A stretch of 6,568 nt of DNA from Oligoflexia bacterium (GCA_026914095.1 JAPPIY010000014.1:1-6568); one strand, 5' to 3'. Counted from the first letter of the stretch, positions 1 to 5,720 are shown. Notes: generated by a model from the sequence alone, not told the origin. A program made the numbers and translations.

Positions 1-279
1 CTCACGATGCTGTCTGGCAAAAAGAGAGATTTGATTTTTTAACAGCAGGTGTTTGTTTTTTAAAACAGCTGTTTTATTTCCTAATTGGATTTTTTCTTTA
101 TTTATGGAGGATAATTTAATATGAAGAAGAGTATTTTCTCTTCCCGTTTTTGATAGGCGATCCAAAAGATGCGCGTTTTTTTTATATAAAAGCTCAAGTT
201 GCTCAGGTTGAATTAAATCGTAAAAACTTTGTTCTTTTTGGGCCTGTTGAGATGTTTTGCTGTCTTTGCTAGGTTCCAT
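1..279 (-). CDS. Coiled-coil-rich protein of unknown function, N-terminal 93 codons (truncated by window edge)
   Basis: An open frame reads leftward from an ATG at 279-277 and stays open to the window edge, so the C-terminus is missing. The protein begins MEPSKDSKTSQQAQKEQ and has no signal peptide. From about residue 28 to 88 it is rich in Leu, Ile and Lys with heptad-like spacing (for example LELLYKKNAHLLDRL), which suggests a long coiled coil, probably cytoplasmic. An in-frame TGA lies five codons upstream, and no other ATG is nearby, so the start is well bounded. AAAGGA sits almost against the ATG, too close for a standard ribosome site. A TTGACA at 310-315 lies upstream. The gene is divergent from the 720-codon gene on the plus strand. 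I do not recognise the family; the coding call rests on the open frame, composition and start context. Confidence 0.6.
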   Translation of the reverse strand, partial: MEPSKDSKTSQQAQKEQSFYDLIQPEQLELLYKKNAHLLDRLSKTGRENTLLHIKLSSINKEKIQLGNKTAVLKNKHLLLKNQISLFARQHRE

Positions 280-283
280 TCCT

Positions 284-315
284 TTTATATTTTCAGCAAT
301 TAAAAAAAATGTCAA
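284..315 (-). promoter_or_regulatory. Candidate promoter of the left-edge minus-strand gene
   Basis: A perfect -35 hexamer TTGACA occurs on the minus strand at 310-315. The best -10 is TATAAA at 284-289, but the spacer is then 20 bp, longer than usual. Overlapping AT-rich hexamers at 286-292 give 17-18 bp but match the consensus poorly. The -10 is only 4 nt from the ATG at 279. Confidence 0.35.
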
Positions 316-349
316 AAAATTAAAAGCTTTTGAAAAATTTTTCGCTGAG

Positions 350-355
350 TATAAT
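350..355 (+). promoter_or_regulatory. Candidate -10 box with adjacent palindrome upstream of the 720-codon gene
   Basis: A perfect TATAAT lies 93 bp before the ATG at 449. The -35 region is poor (TTTTGA at 328-333 gives a 16 bp spacer). A perfect 12-bp palindrome AGACTATAGTCT follows at 357-368, around the expected transcription start, and could be an operator. A second TATAAT at 436-441 lies directly before the start codon and competes with this call. Confidence 0.3.
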
Positions 356-381
356 AAGACTATAGTCTAAGCTTTTTTTGG

Positions 382-413
382 AAGACAAAAGGCTGGCTTT
401 TTTGCCTAGTCTT
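382..413 (+). other. Possible leader hairpin before the 720-codon gene
   Basis: AAGAC (382-386) can pair with GTCTT (409-413), and AGGC (390-393) with GCCT (404-407), across a small internal loop with a 10-nt T-rich apical loop. It would lie in the leader only if transcription starts at the upstream -10 box. It could be chance in AT-rich sequence. Confidence 0.2.
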
Positions 414-435
414 TCGCTCAAAGCCTGCTTTAAGA

Positions 436-441
436 TATAAT
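436..441 (+). promoter_or_regulatory. -10 box immediately before the 720-codon gene (leaderless candidate)
   Basis: A perfect TATAAT ends 7 nt before the ATG at 449, so a start of transcription at the normal distance would fall on or next to the start codon. There is no convincing -35 hexamer at 16-18 bp. The only purine-rich stretch, GGAAG, abuts the ATG and is too close to act as a normal Shine-Dalgarno. Confidence 0.4.
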
Positions 442-448
442 ATGGAAG

Positions 449-2611
449 ATGTTTTACTATTTTTTAAGTTTTTTTATTGTTTTTTTCCCTTTGTTGTCCT
501 CTGCCAAGTATCAAGTTTGCTCTATCACAATAAACTCCTCCGATGAAATAGAGGCTTTTAAGGAATTTTTGCCGGCCCAAGACTTTGATTTTGTAGAGCT
601 ATTGCCTCAAGCTGTGAATGAAAAGCAGGATCACAGCGCTCATTGGTTTGATACCGCTTGTGAGCAAAATTATCGTTGTGATATTTTGGTTATTTCTGGT
701 CATTTTGGCGGAACTTTTTTTGGAAAGTCGGGTTATTCTCTCCCCACGGAGCTTATGGAGGAAAAAAGCTGTCAAAATAAATGTCAGGGTGTCTTGTCGG
801 GGGTGAAAGAGATTTTTTTATTTGGTTGCAACACTTTGGCAGATAAAACAAAAGACAACAGGACTTATTCTGAATATTTAAAGGTTTTGCTGGAAGATGG
901 AATGGCTAGGGAAACGGCCGAGCGGGTGGTGGCGGCCCGATACTCTCCTTTAGAAACTCCTTTTTATGAGAGAATGAATTTTATTTTTTCCGGCTCTCGC
1001 GCGATTTATGGTTTTGATCAGCTAAGCCCTTTGGGAAAGCACATACGAAAGCCTTTGAGAGCTTATTTTCAGTCTATCAATGAGGACTTTGGCGGTTATG
1101 CCCGCTATTTAAAATCAGGACAGTATAAACGGCCTTTAAATGAACAGCTGTTTCAACAAATGCCTCGTCCTGTTTTCACTTTAAATCAAGCCAGCCTCTC
1201 TGTGGAAAATGAGGACCAAAACCATAGGGAGTTTTTTAAAAACAAATGCCGGCTGTATGATTCGACAAAAGCTTTTCCTGAGAGACTGCGGGCTTTAGAG
1301 GATATTTTTTATTCCTCTCAATCGGGTTCCGCTTTTTTTGCCATTGATCATTTTTTAAACTACAACAGACAAGAAGTGATGGAGGGTCGAGGGAGGATGA
1401 TCTTTCGCTCTATTCGCGAGAACTCTTCTTTAGCCAAAGAGTTTTTATCTTACTATCAGCAGTTGGATTTTTTGCCTTATATTAAAATGGTTTATTTGAA
1501 TATTTTAGAAAAATTTCAATGGATGGATCCCGTTGAACTGCATGCTTTGAGAAAAGACAATTTGCTGGAAATCATAAACAACCCAGATCCAGAGGCTTAC
1601 ATTTCTCTTTTGCTTTTGTTAAAAGAAGGCCAATTAAGAGCCGGGCAGTTTTACATTTCTAAAGAGACTTTTCCTGAAGATTATATTGAAAATATATGGG
1701 CGCTTTTGATTCTGGAAAAGCTTAAAGCCATAGCGCCGGAATGGCAAGAAGATATTTTTAACTACTGTCAGACTCATCTTAAAAGAATACCGGCGATATG
1801 CTATCAAAGCTTAAACACCTTGGCTCATATTAAGCCAAAAAGGGAAATTGCCTTGCAGGTTTTTGAATTTTTGGATTATGAGGATTCAGCTTTGGCTTAC
1901 TACAGCCTTCGGGTTTTAGGGCAAAGCGGGATAGAGAATTATCATGTTCATAAGAGGATAGCTGGTTTTTTAAATTCGGGAAGTTTAGATTTGAAAAAGT
2001 CGGCGATAGAAGCTCTTGGCTTTTTAGAAAGCCCTTATGAGGACATTCAAGAGGATATGGCGGGGCTTTTGAGAGATGAGAATTTGGCTGTTGATATTTT
2101 TTGGAGCTTAAGTCAGATGAAAATAGAAAGCGCAACAGCGCAAAAGAGAGTGTTGAGTTCTATAAAAAAATTTCCTAAAAACCCTTCTTTAAAGTGCTCA
2201 GCTCTTAAGATTTTTAAGCAGACGCCGGAACTGTCTGATTTTAGTTTGTTTTTTTTCTATAAGCTTTTAGAGTCGAGAGAGGATTTGAGCTTGCTGTTTT
2301 GCGCTATAGACAGTTTATCACAGAACCCTGATTTGAGAGACCTTGGGATACACTATCGCTTTTTGCTTTTTCAAACGGAAGATTCTGTGGATATTAAAAG
2401 AAAGGCTTTGCAGAACATGTCAGCTCTGACTTGGCTGAACCCTGAAGTCCAGTTGAGTTTCTTAAATTATTTAAAGGATGAGGATTTAGAAGTGAGAAAG
2501 AGCGCGGTTCGGGTTTTGAGGAATATAGAAAATTTAAAAAAAGAGGTTTTAGAGGAAATTCACCGCTTGTATAAAGAAGAGCGGATCTTGGAGTTAAAAA
2601 GTTTTATTTAG
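449..2611 (+). CDS. Secreted caspase-like (CHAT/clan CD-type) and HEAT-repeat protein
   Basis: This 720-residue protein begins with a hydrophobic signal peptide (about residues 1-19, ending LLSSA before KYQ), so it is probably periplasmic or exported. Residues about 70-210 resemble a caspase-like fold. A hydrophobic strand leads into SGHFGG with His85 (codon 701-703), and a second strand leads into FLFGCNT with Cys127 (codon 827-829). The His-then-Cys order and 42-residue spacing fit clan CD/CHAT peptidases. IYGFD near 186-190 resembles the 'WGF' region after the active site in CHAT proteins. Extra cysteines (71, 77, 108, 112) could form disulfides. From about 460 to 720 there are seven to eight helical repeats of roughly 30 residues, with typical HEAT wording such as DEDLEVRKSAVRVL. 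Residues about 260-450 are helical without an obvious family. The start at 449 is chosen because it gives the signal peptide. The peptidase assignment is inferred from motifs; activity, substrate and partner are unknown. The gene stands alone on its strand. Confidence 0.8.
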   Translation: MFYYFLSFFIVFFPLLSSAKYQVCSITINSSDEIEAFKEFLPAQDFDFVELLPQAVNEKQDHSAHWFDTACEQNYRCDILVISGHFGGTFFGKSGYSLPTELMEEKSCQNKCQGVLSGVKEIFLFGCNTLADKTKDNRTYSEYLKVLLEDGMARETAERVVAARYSPLETPFYERMNFIFSGSRAIYGFDQLSPLGKHIRKPLRAYFQSINEDFGGYARYLKSGQYKRPLNEQLFQQMPRPVFTLNQASLSVENEDQNHREFFKNKCRLYDSTKAFPERLRALEDIFYSSQSGSAFFAIDHFLNYNRQEVMEGRGRMIFRSIRENSSLAKEFLSYYQQLDFLPYIKMVYLNILEKFQWMDPVELHALRKDNLLEIINNPDPEAYISLLLLLKEGQLRAGQFYISKETFPEDYIENIWALLILEKLKAIAPEWQEDIFNYCQTHLKRIPAICYQSLNTLAHIKPKREIALQVFEFLDYEDSALAYYSLRVLGQSGIENYHVHKRIAGFLNSGSLDLKKSAIEALGFLESPYEDIQEDMAGLLRDENLAVDIFWSLSQMKIESATAQKRVLSSIKKFPKNPSLKCSALKIFKQTPELSDFSLFFFYKLLESREDLSLLFCAIDSLSQNPDLRDLGIHYRFLLFQTEDSVDIKRKALQNMSALTWLNPEVQLSFLNYLKDEDLEVRKSAVRVLRNIENLKKEVLEEIHRLYKEERILELKSFI

Positions 2612-2652
2612 GGCTTATCTTGTAGATGGCTAAAGCTGACCGAACGGCAAAT

Positions 2653-2688
2653 AAAAAACTTTTAGTATGAAAACAGTGTCTAAAGTTT
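2653..2688 (-). terminator. Possible terminator of the 106-codon lipoprotein gene
   Basis: On the minus strand AAACTTTAG (2680-2688) pairs with CTAAAAGTTT (2656-2665) with one bulged base and a 14-nt loop. It runs into a T-tract (plus-strand A run 2653-2658). The polarity fits the minus-strand gene ending at 2774 better than the plus-strand gene, which has no T-tract after the stem. The stem is AT-rich, so strength is doubtful. Confidence 0.35.
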
Positions 2689-2773
2689 ATAAGACAGCCG
2701 GGCTGGTTTGAGTTTAATTTAGGTTTTTTAAAAAGGCCTAATTAATGTATTCTTGTATCATCCCATTTTCTTT

Positions 2774-3094
2774 TTATATTCCAAACTTTCTACTTAATAG
2801 CTCCCTTATGTAATCCAGTCTTTGTTTATTTTCTGAGACTTGATATTTGCTTGAGCAATTATTCAGTTGTTTCTCAATAGAGGTCAATTTCTTTTCTATA
2901 TCGTCAAGTCTACTTCTTACTATAGAGTGGTTTAACTGAATGGTGGATTTTATATCTTCATTTTTACTCTGAGAATGATTATTATTAGGGCTTGCTTTTA
3001 CTGATTTGTTACAACTAGACAAAAAAGCTAAAGTTAAGGCAGTTAAAAGTAAGACAAAAAAGCTAAAGTTAAGGCAGTTAAAAGTAATTTTCAT
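2774..3094 (-). CDS. Small lipoprotein with coiled-coil domain and a duplicated signal peptide
   Basis: This 106-residue protein starts at ATG 3094-3092, with a good ribosome site (AAAGGAG at 3099-3105, 4 nt gap). The N-terminus is a long hydrophobic signal ending in the lipobox LSSC (Cys28), so it should be lipidated and held in the inner or outer membrane. The mature part is polar (residues about 29-55, rich in Asn, Ser and Lys) and then helical. Residues 60-106 contain RLDDIEKKLTSIEKQL, a short coiled coil that suggests oligomerisation. The signal region is built from two exact 35-bp tandem copies read in different frames. Removing one copy and one A of the A4 run after ATG would give a short classical signal, MKLLLTALTLAFLSSC. 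I do not recognise the family. The gene is convergent with the caspase-like/HEAT gene. Confidence 0.75.
   Translation of the reverse strand: MKITFNCLNFSFFVLLLTALTLAFLSSCNKSVKASPNNNHSQSKNEDIKSTIQLNHSIVRSRLDDIEKKLTSIEKQLNNCSSKYQVSENKQRLDYIRELLSRKFGI
3018..3087 (-). repeat. Exact 2 x 35-bp tandem duplication in the lipoprotein signal peptide
   Basis: Copies at 3053-3087 and 3018-3052 are identical, and the match extends one further base at 3017. Because 35 is not a multiple of three, the copies are read in different frames: the first gives TFNCLNFSFFVL and the second gives LLTALTLAFLS. Both are hydrophobic, so the signal peptide survives. Confidence 0.97.
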
Positions 3095-3098
3095 AAAT

Positions 3099-3105
3099 CT
3101 CCTTT
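3099..3105 (-). promoter_or_regulatory. Shine-Dalgarno of the 106-codon lipoprotein gene
   Basis: AAAGGAG on the minus strand lies 4 nt before the ATG at 3094 and fixes that start. It contrasts with several neighbouring genes that have no comparable site. Confidence 0.7.
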
Positions 3106-3141
3106 GGTTTGTAAATGAGCTTATTTTAAGGGGGGCTGGAT

Positions 3142-3178
3142 AGTCAAGTTTTTATTTGCTTTTTTAGCGCCTAGTCAA
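3142..3178 (-). promoter_or_regulatory. Two TTGACT -35-like boxes upstream of the 106-codon lipoprotein gene
   Basis: TTGACTA occurs twice on the minus strand in direct orientation. The hexamers are at 3142-3147 and 3173-3178, 31 bp apart (about three helical turns). Each is a good -35 match. The partner -10 boxes are weak: TAAGCT at 3118-3123 with an 18 bp spacer, and TAAAAA at 3149-3154 with 18 bp. They could equally be repeated activator sites. Confidence 0.3.
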
Positions 3179-3252
3179 TTTTGTAAAAAACCCCTAAAAT
3201 TAAGGATTTGAATAAGGAATTTACATCCTTTTGAAGCAAATTGGCTCATAAC

Positions 3253-3291
3253 TCATACGTGCTTATAAATTTTAGCTTTTTTCTGTTTCAT
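3253..3291 (-). CDS. Very small ORF (12 residues, MKQKKAKIYKHV), possible leader peptide
   Basis: ATG at 3291-3289 is followed by twelve codons and TGA. The strongly basic peptide would be too short for a folded protein. Two things make it more than a random ORF: AGGA on the minus strand is 7 nt before the ATG, and a plausible promoter, TTGGAA (3334-3339) with a 16 bp spacer to TAAAAT (3312-3317), lies just upstream. The 106-codon lipoprotein gene starts about 160 bp downstream on the same strand. Without comparative data it could still be chance or a gene relic. Confidence 0.2.
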   Translation of the reverse strand: MKQKKAKIYKHV

Positions 3292-3311
3292 AATAACTTC
3301 CTGAATCCTAT

Positions 3312-3339
3312 ATTTTAAGGTTATTAGTATAGTTTCCAA
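3312..3339 (-). promoter_or_regulatory. Candidate promoter in the gap between the lipoprotein genes
   Basis: On the minus strand TTGGAA (3334-3339), 16 bp, TAAAAT (3312-3317). It could drive the 12-codon ORF and read through into the 106-codon lipoprotein gene, or serve as that gene's distal promoter. Confidence 0.3.
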
Positions 3340-3384
3340 AAATTTTCTGGAGCTTGCATAAAACAGGGCCGTTTAACAAAAATT

Positions 3385-3777
3385 TTATTCTAAGACTTTG
3401 CAATTCCTAAGAGAGAAGGTTGTTCCCCAACCTCCATTGAGAACATGCTCTTCACAGATTTTTAGTATCTTTTTCACAGCTTTTTCTGGAGTTTTCTCTG
3501 CTTCTTGTGGAGTCAGAAGGATATAATCAGAAACTTTGCAATCACAAGAAACTAAAATCGGCTCCTCCGCTGTTTTTTGTGAAAACTCGGCCAGTTGTAT
3601 TTGAGGTTTATTTTTTACAATAGGATGAGTTTGTTGAATCTTTTTATTGTCGGCAAACTCAGTGATTTGTTTGGGGGCTGTTTTTTGTATAAAAAACTCT
3701 TCAAAATCATACCCTTGGCAGGAAATCAAGCTGATTGAATAAAAAATCAAACGGACATTTAAAAGTAGTGTTTTCAT
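3385..3777 (-). CDS. Small cysteine-containing lipoprotein of unknown function
   Basis: I take the ATG at 3777-3775 as the start (130 residues). It has AAGGG at 3785-3789 with a 7 nt gap and gives a proper signal: MKTLLLNVRL, then a hydrophobic core ending in LISC, with Cys20 as the lipidated residue before QGYDFEE. A TTG at 3795 is in frame, but it would put MTKGCS in front of the signal and overlaps the likely -10 box. Residues 30-72 are polar, Lys/Gln-rich and probably a flexible tether. A compact C-terminal part follows (residues 73-130) with four cysteines (78, 80, 108, 126; CDC then KICEEH and RNCK). These could make two disulfides in the periplasm. No family is recognised. It has its own promoter region with an FNR-type box. 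Confidence 0.7.
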   Translation of the reverse strand: MKTLLLNVRLIFYSISLISCQGYDFEEFFIQKTAPKQITEFADNKKIQQTHPIVKNKPQIQLAEFSQKTAEEPILVSCDCKVSDYILLTPQEAEKTPEKAVKKILKICEEHVLNGGWGTTFSLRNCKVLE

Positions 3778-3795
3778 AGAGCATCCCTTAGTCAA

Positions 3796-3824
3796 AGGAT
3801 AAGCTTACAATTGATTAAGATCAA
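3796..3824 (-). promoter_or_regulatory. Candidate promoter of the cysteine-containing lipoprotein gene
   Basis: On the minus strand TTGATC (3819-3824) is separated by 17 bp from TATCCT (3796-3801), upstream of the ATG at 3777. The -35 hexamer lies inside the palindrome TTGAT-N4-ATCAA, so a protein bound there would overlap the RNA polymerase site. Confidence 0.35.
3811..3824. promoter_or_regulatory. Perfect FNR/CRP-superfamily-type box (TTGAT-TAAG-ATCAA)
   Basis: The 14-bp inverted repeat matches the established FNR consensus TTGAT-N4-ATCAA at all ten defined positions. It is centred 40 bp upstream of the lipoprotein ATG at 3777. Overlap with the candidate -35 suggests repression from that promoter, or activation of another start. 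Whether this organism has an FNR-type regulator cannot be seen here. Confidence 0.45.
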
Positions 3825-3901
3825 ATTTTTGAAAAGCTTTTTGAAAAATTTTACTTTATAAGCTTAAAATTTCTTAAAACTACTTTTTAGCTGACTTTAT
3901 T

Positions 3902-3910
3902 ATTATACCA
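3902..3910 (-). promoter_or_regulatory. Perfect extended -10 element (TGGTATAAT) on the minus strand
   Basis: TGG followed by TATAAT matches the extended -10 consensus (TGN-TATAAT) and would start transcription near 3895. The transcript would run leftward through the FNR-type box into the lipoprotein gene with a leader of about 118 nt, or make a short separate RNA. There is no good -35, which extended -10 promoters can lack. Confidence 0.4.
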
Positions 3911-3912
3911 GT

Positions 3913-3985
3913 TATAATTCATTCTTTTTGCTTGTTCTTTATGGGGAATATGGTTCTATAATACGGCAGTCTTTTGTTGTATAAT
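3913..3985 (+). promoter_or_regulatory. Cluster of three TATAAT hexamers on the plus strand
   Basis: Perfect TATAAT occurs at 3913-3918, 3957-3962 and 3980-3985. None has a strong -35 at 16-18 bp, and transcription from them would run antisense into mvaB. They may reflect AT-rich composition or an unrecognised RNA start. Confidence 0.15.
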
Positions 3986-4011
3986 TTGTATCACTTAAAA
4001 AGTTGAAAAGC

Positions 4012-4917
4012 TTAAACAGTGTAATAAGGAGATTCGATCAAAGGAGAAGGCAGTTTCTTTTCCAATCTCTCTTCCAGCCAGCGAGCAATGGGAAGGAGCT
4101 TTTTAATCGTAGGATCTTCAGCGCCCTTTAAAAGGTAAATCAAAGACTCGGTGGGAACATTTCCAGAAGGAACTTTAGAATAAGGACAGCCTCCCAGGCC
4201 CCCCAAACTTCCATCAAAACTTCTTAGACCCATTTTATAAGCTGACCAGACATTCGCTAAAGCCGTGCCATGGACATTGTGAAAATGACAGGCTAATTTC
4301 TCTTTAGAGATAAAGTGAAAAAGCTTTTGAAACAGATCTTCTGCTTCTATGGCTCTGGCTTTTCCTGTGGTGTCGCTGATAGAAATTTCATAGACTCCCA
4401 GCCCTTCTATTTTTTGAACCCATTTTATAACTTCTTTTTGAGGGACTTTTCCCTCATAGGGGCAGTCAAAACAAACACTCAAGTAAGCTCTTATTTTTAA
4501 ATTTTCCTTATGGGCCTGCCGGCAGACCGCTTGATATTTTTTATAGGCTGACTCTCTTGTGGCATTGATATTTTTTTTGGAAAAAGAATCGGTCGTGGAG
4601 AGGAAGATAGAAATTTCTTTGATTCCTGATTTGAGAGCCTGCTCCAAACCTTTTTGATTGGGAACGAGAGCGGAAAATTGGACTTGAGGATCGATTTTAT
4701 TTTCTTTTTGGAGTTTTAATATTTTTTGAATAAGCTCTTTGCTGTCTTTCATTTGCGGGACCCATTTGGGAGAGACAAAAGCGCCCAGCTCTATCCGCTT
4801 TAAACCCGCTTGAGTCAGTTTAACAATGAATTTTGTTTTATCTTCTAATGATAAGATTTTTTTTTCATTTTGCAGGCCATCTCTAGGGCCAACTTCTAAA
4901 AAGCTCAAAGCAGGCAT
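4012..4917 (-). CDS. mvaB: Hydroxymethylglutaryl-CoA lyase
   Basis: This 301-residue protein has the normal bacterial length for HMG-CoA lyase, which cleaves HMG-CoA to acetyl-CoA and acetoacetate in leucine catabolism, in the cytoplasm. It is one TIM-barrel domain of the HMGL-like/DRE-TIM family. The first strand carries EVGPRDGLQNE, with the catalytic Arg12 and metal ligand Asp13. Other family features follow: Glu43 and FVSPKWVPQM; CPYEG at 152-156; SDTTG at 181-185; the metal-binding pair HFH (His211, His213); and the signature GLGGCPYSK with catalytic Cys244 and SGN with Asn253. All key residues of the well-studied human enzyme are present, so it should be active. The ATG at 4917 puts the first strand at the usual place. 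No other leucine-degradation gene is adjacent. The membrane-protein gene ends 52 bp upstream, but mvaB seems to have its own promoter. A run of nine A residues lies at codons 18-21. Confidence 0.96.
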   Translation of the reverse strand: MPALSFLEVGPRDGLQNEKKILSLEDKTKFIVKLTQAGLKRIELGAFVSPKWVPQMKDSKELIQKILKLQKENKIDPQVQFSALVPNQKGLEQALKSGIKEISIFLSTTDSFSKKNINATRESAYKKYQAVCRQAHKENLKIRAYLSVCFDCPYEGKVPQKEVIKWVQKIEGLGVYEISISDTTGKARAIEAEDLFQKLFHFISKEKLACHFHNVHGTALANVWSAYKMGLRSFDGSLGGLGGCPYSKVPSGNVPTESLIYLLKGAEDPTIKKLLPIARWLEERLEKKLPSPLIESPYYTV

Positions 4918-4925
4918 TCTCTTAA

Positions 4926-4954
4926 AATATATAAGATATTTGCCTGTTGTTCAA
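4926..4954 (-). promoter_or_regulatory. Candidate mvaB promoter, -10 box next to the start codon
   Basis: On the minus strand TTGAAC (4949-4954), exactly 17 bp, TATATT (4926-4931). The -10 ends 8 nt before the ATG at 4917, so the mRNA would be leaderless or nearly so. The only SD-like sequence, AAGAGA, touches the ATG. Confidence 0.45.
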
Positions 4955-4969
4955 GAAGGCTGGCTTATA

Positions 4970-5656
4970 TTAACAGGAGATTTCTTCTCCTTTTTGCTTT
5001 TTTATTTCAAAAAAGAACTGGATTTTCCATAACAAGATAAAACATTTAAGATAGAAAAAAAAGATAAAACCTAGCCCCGTTAAAAAAAGATTAGAGCTGG
5101 AAAAGCTTATTATTTTTAGGGGTAAGGCTAAAAGCGCGCTTATAATGCCTTGGAGGATAAAGAATAAAATGATTCGCCAAAAATGCCCTCTTGTATTAGA
5201 GTCCGCTTGTTTTAGAGCCGATCGTTGGGTTTGTTTATCAAATAAAACAGTTTCTGTTAAAAAAGAGAAGCGAATGGCTTTGTAAAGGCCGGGGACAATC
5301 AACAGGAGTAAAAATAACAAAATAACAAAGAAAGCTTTGATATGGGCCAGAACCACCCGCCAGATATTGTCTCTAATAAAATCCCAAAACTTTGGCACAG
5401 CCCCCTGGCTGTATTTAAAAGCGTAGTAGGGAACGATAAAAACGGTAAAGATGGAGGAAAGAAATAACATTCCTTGACTCAAAATGTTTTGGATAGTGGC
5501 AGGGCTTGATGACAGCCCTTGTAATAAACTGGAGTTTTGGAAAACAGCTAGAACGATACTGCCTAGGACTAGAAAATACATCCCAAAGTAAAGAGTGGTG
5601 TCCTTTAATACCGCTGGGGCAAATTTAAAGCTTTGTTTGAAACTTCGGAATAGCAT
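4970..5656 (-). CDS. Polytopic inner-membrane protein, GPDPase membrane-domain-like
   Basis: This 228-residue protein is dominated by hydrophobic segments at about 21-39, 61-80, 102-123, 161-180 and 189-211, so it probably has five, perhaps six, membrane helices. Between helices 3 and 4 runs a stretch with IVPGLYKAIRFSF, then ETVLFDKQTQRSALKQ and NTRGHFWRII. This is the characteristic 'PG...R.sf...vl......AL..S....rG..wr' pattern of the poorly characterised membrane proteins annotated as glycerophosphoryl diester phosphodiesterase membrane domain or related DUFs. There is no phosphodiesterase catalytic domain, so an enzymatic role should not be assumed. The C-terminus is short and charged. 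The ATG at 5656 has no Shine-Dalgarno but has a promoter directly in front. The function is unknown; membrane homeostasis or transport assistance is only a guess. Confidence 0.75.
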   Translation of the reverse strand: MLFRSFKQSFKFAPAVLKDTTLYFGMYFLVLGSIVLAVFQNSSLLQGLSSSPATIQNILSQGMLFLSSIFTVFIVPYYAFKYSQGAVPKFWDFIRDNIWRVVLAHIKAFFVILLFLLLLIVPGLYKAIRFSFLTETVLFDKQTQRSALKQADSNTRGHFWRIILFFILQGIISALLALPLKIISFSSSNLFLTGLGFIFFFYLKCFILLWKIQFFFEIKKQKGEEISC

Positions 5657-5663
5657 TTTGTTT

Positions 5664-5692
5664 ATTAAAAGATAAAAATTTAGCTCTGTCTA
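5664..5692 (-). promoter_or_regulatory. Candidate promoter of the membrane-protein gene, leaderless geometry
   Basis: On the minus strand TAGACA (5687-5692, five of six consensus bases), exactly 17 bp, TTTAAT (5664-5669, five of six). The -10 ends 7 nt before the ATG at 5656. No purine-rich ribosome site lies between them. Confidence 0.5.
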
Positions 5693-5720
5693 GTTGTTTT
5701 TCGTTGAAGAGCTTTTTAAG

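Noticed and set aside
1830..2135. Minus-strand open frame of 101 codons inside the 720-codon gene
   Set aside because: It lies fully antisense to the HEAT region, has a low-complexity Ser/Leu/Pro-rich product and no ribosome site; it is a shadow of the real frame.
2719..2741. TTAGG/CCTAA hairpin as a bidirectional terminator
   Set aside because: It is only five base pairs around a T/A-rich core with no proper loop; the stem at 2656-2688 with a T-tract is the better candidate.
3778..3795. TTG start for the cysteine-containing lipoprotein, adding six residues
   Set aside because: The ATG at 3777 has AAGGG at 7 nt and gives a normal lipoprotein signal. The TTG would place a stray cysteine and polar residues in front of it and overlaps the -10 region.
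4826..5032. Plus-strand open frame across the mvaB start and the end of the membrane-protein gene
   Set aside because: It is antisense to two supported genes and explained by their codon composition.
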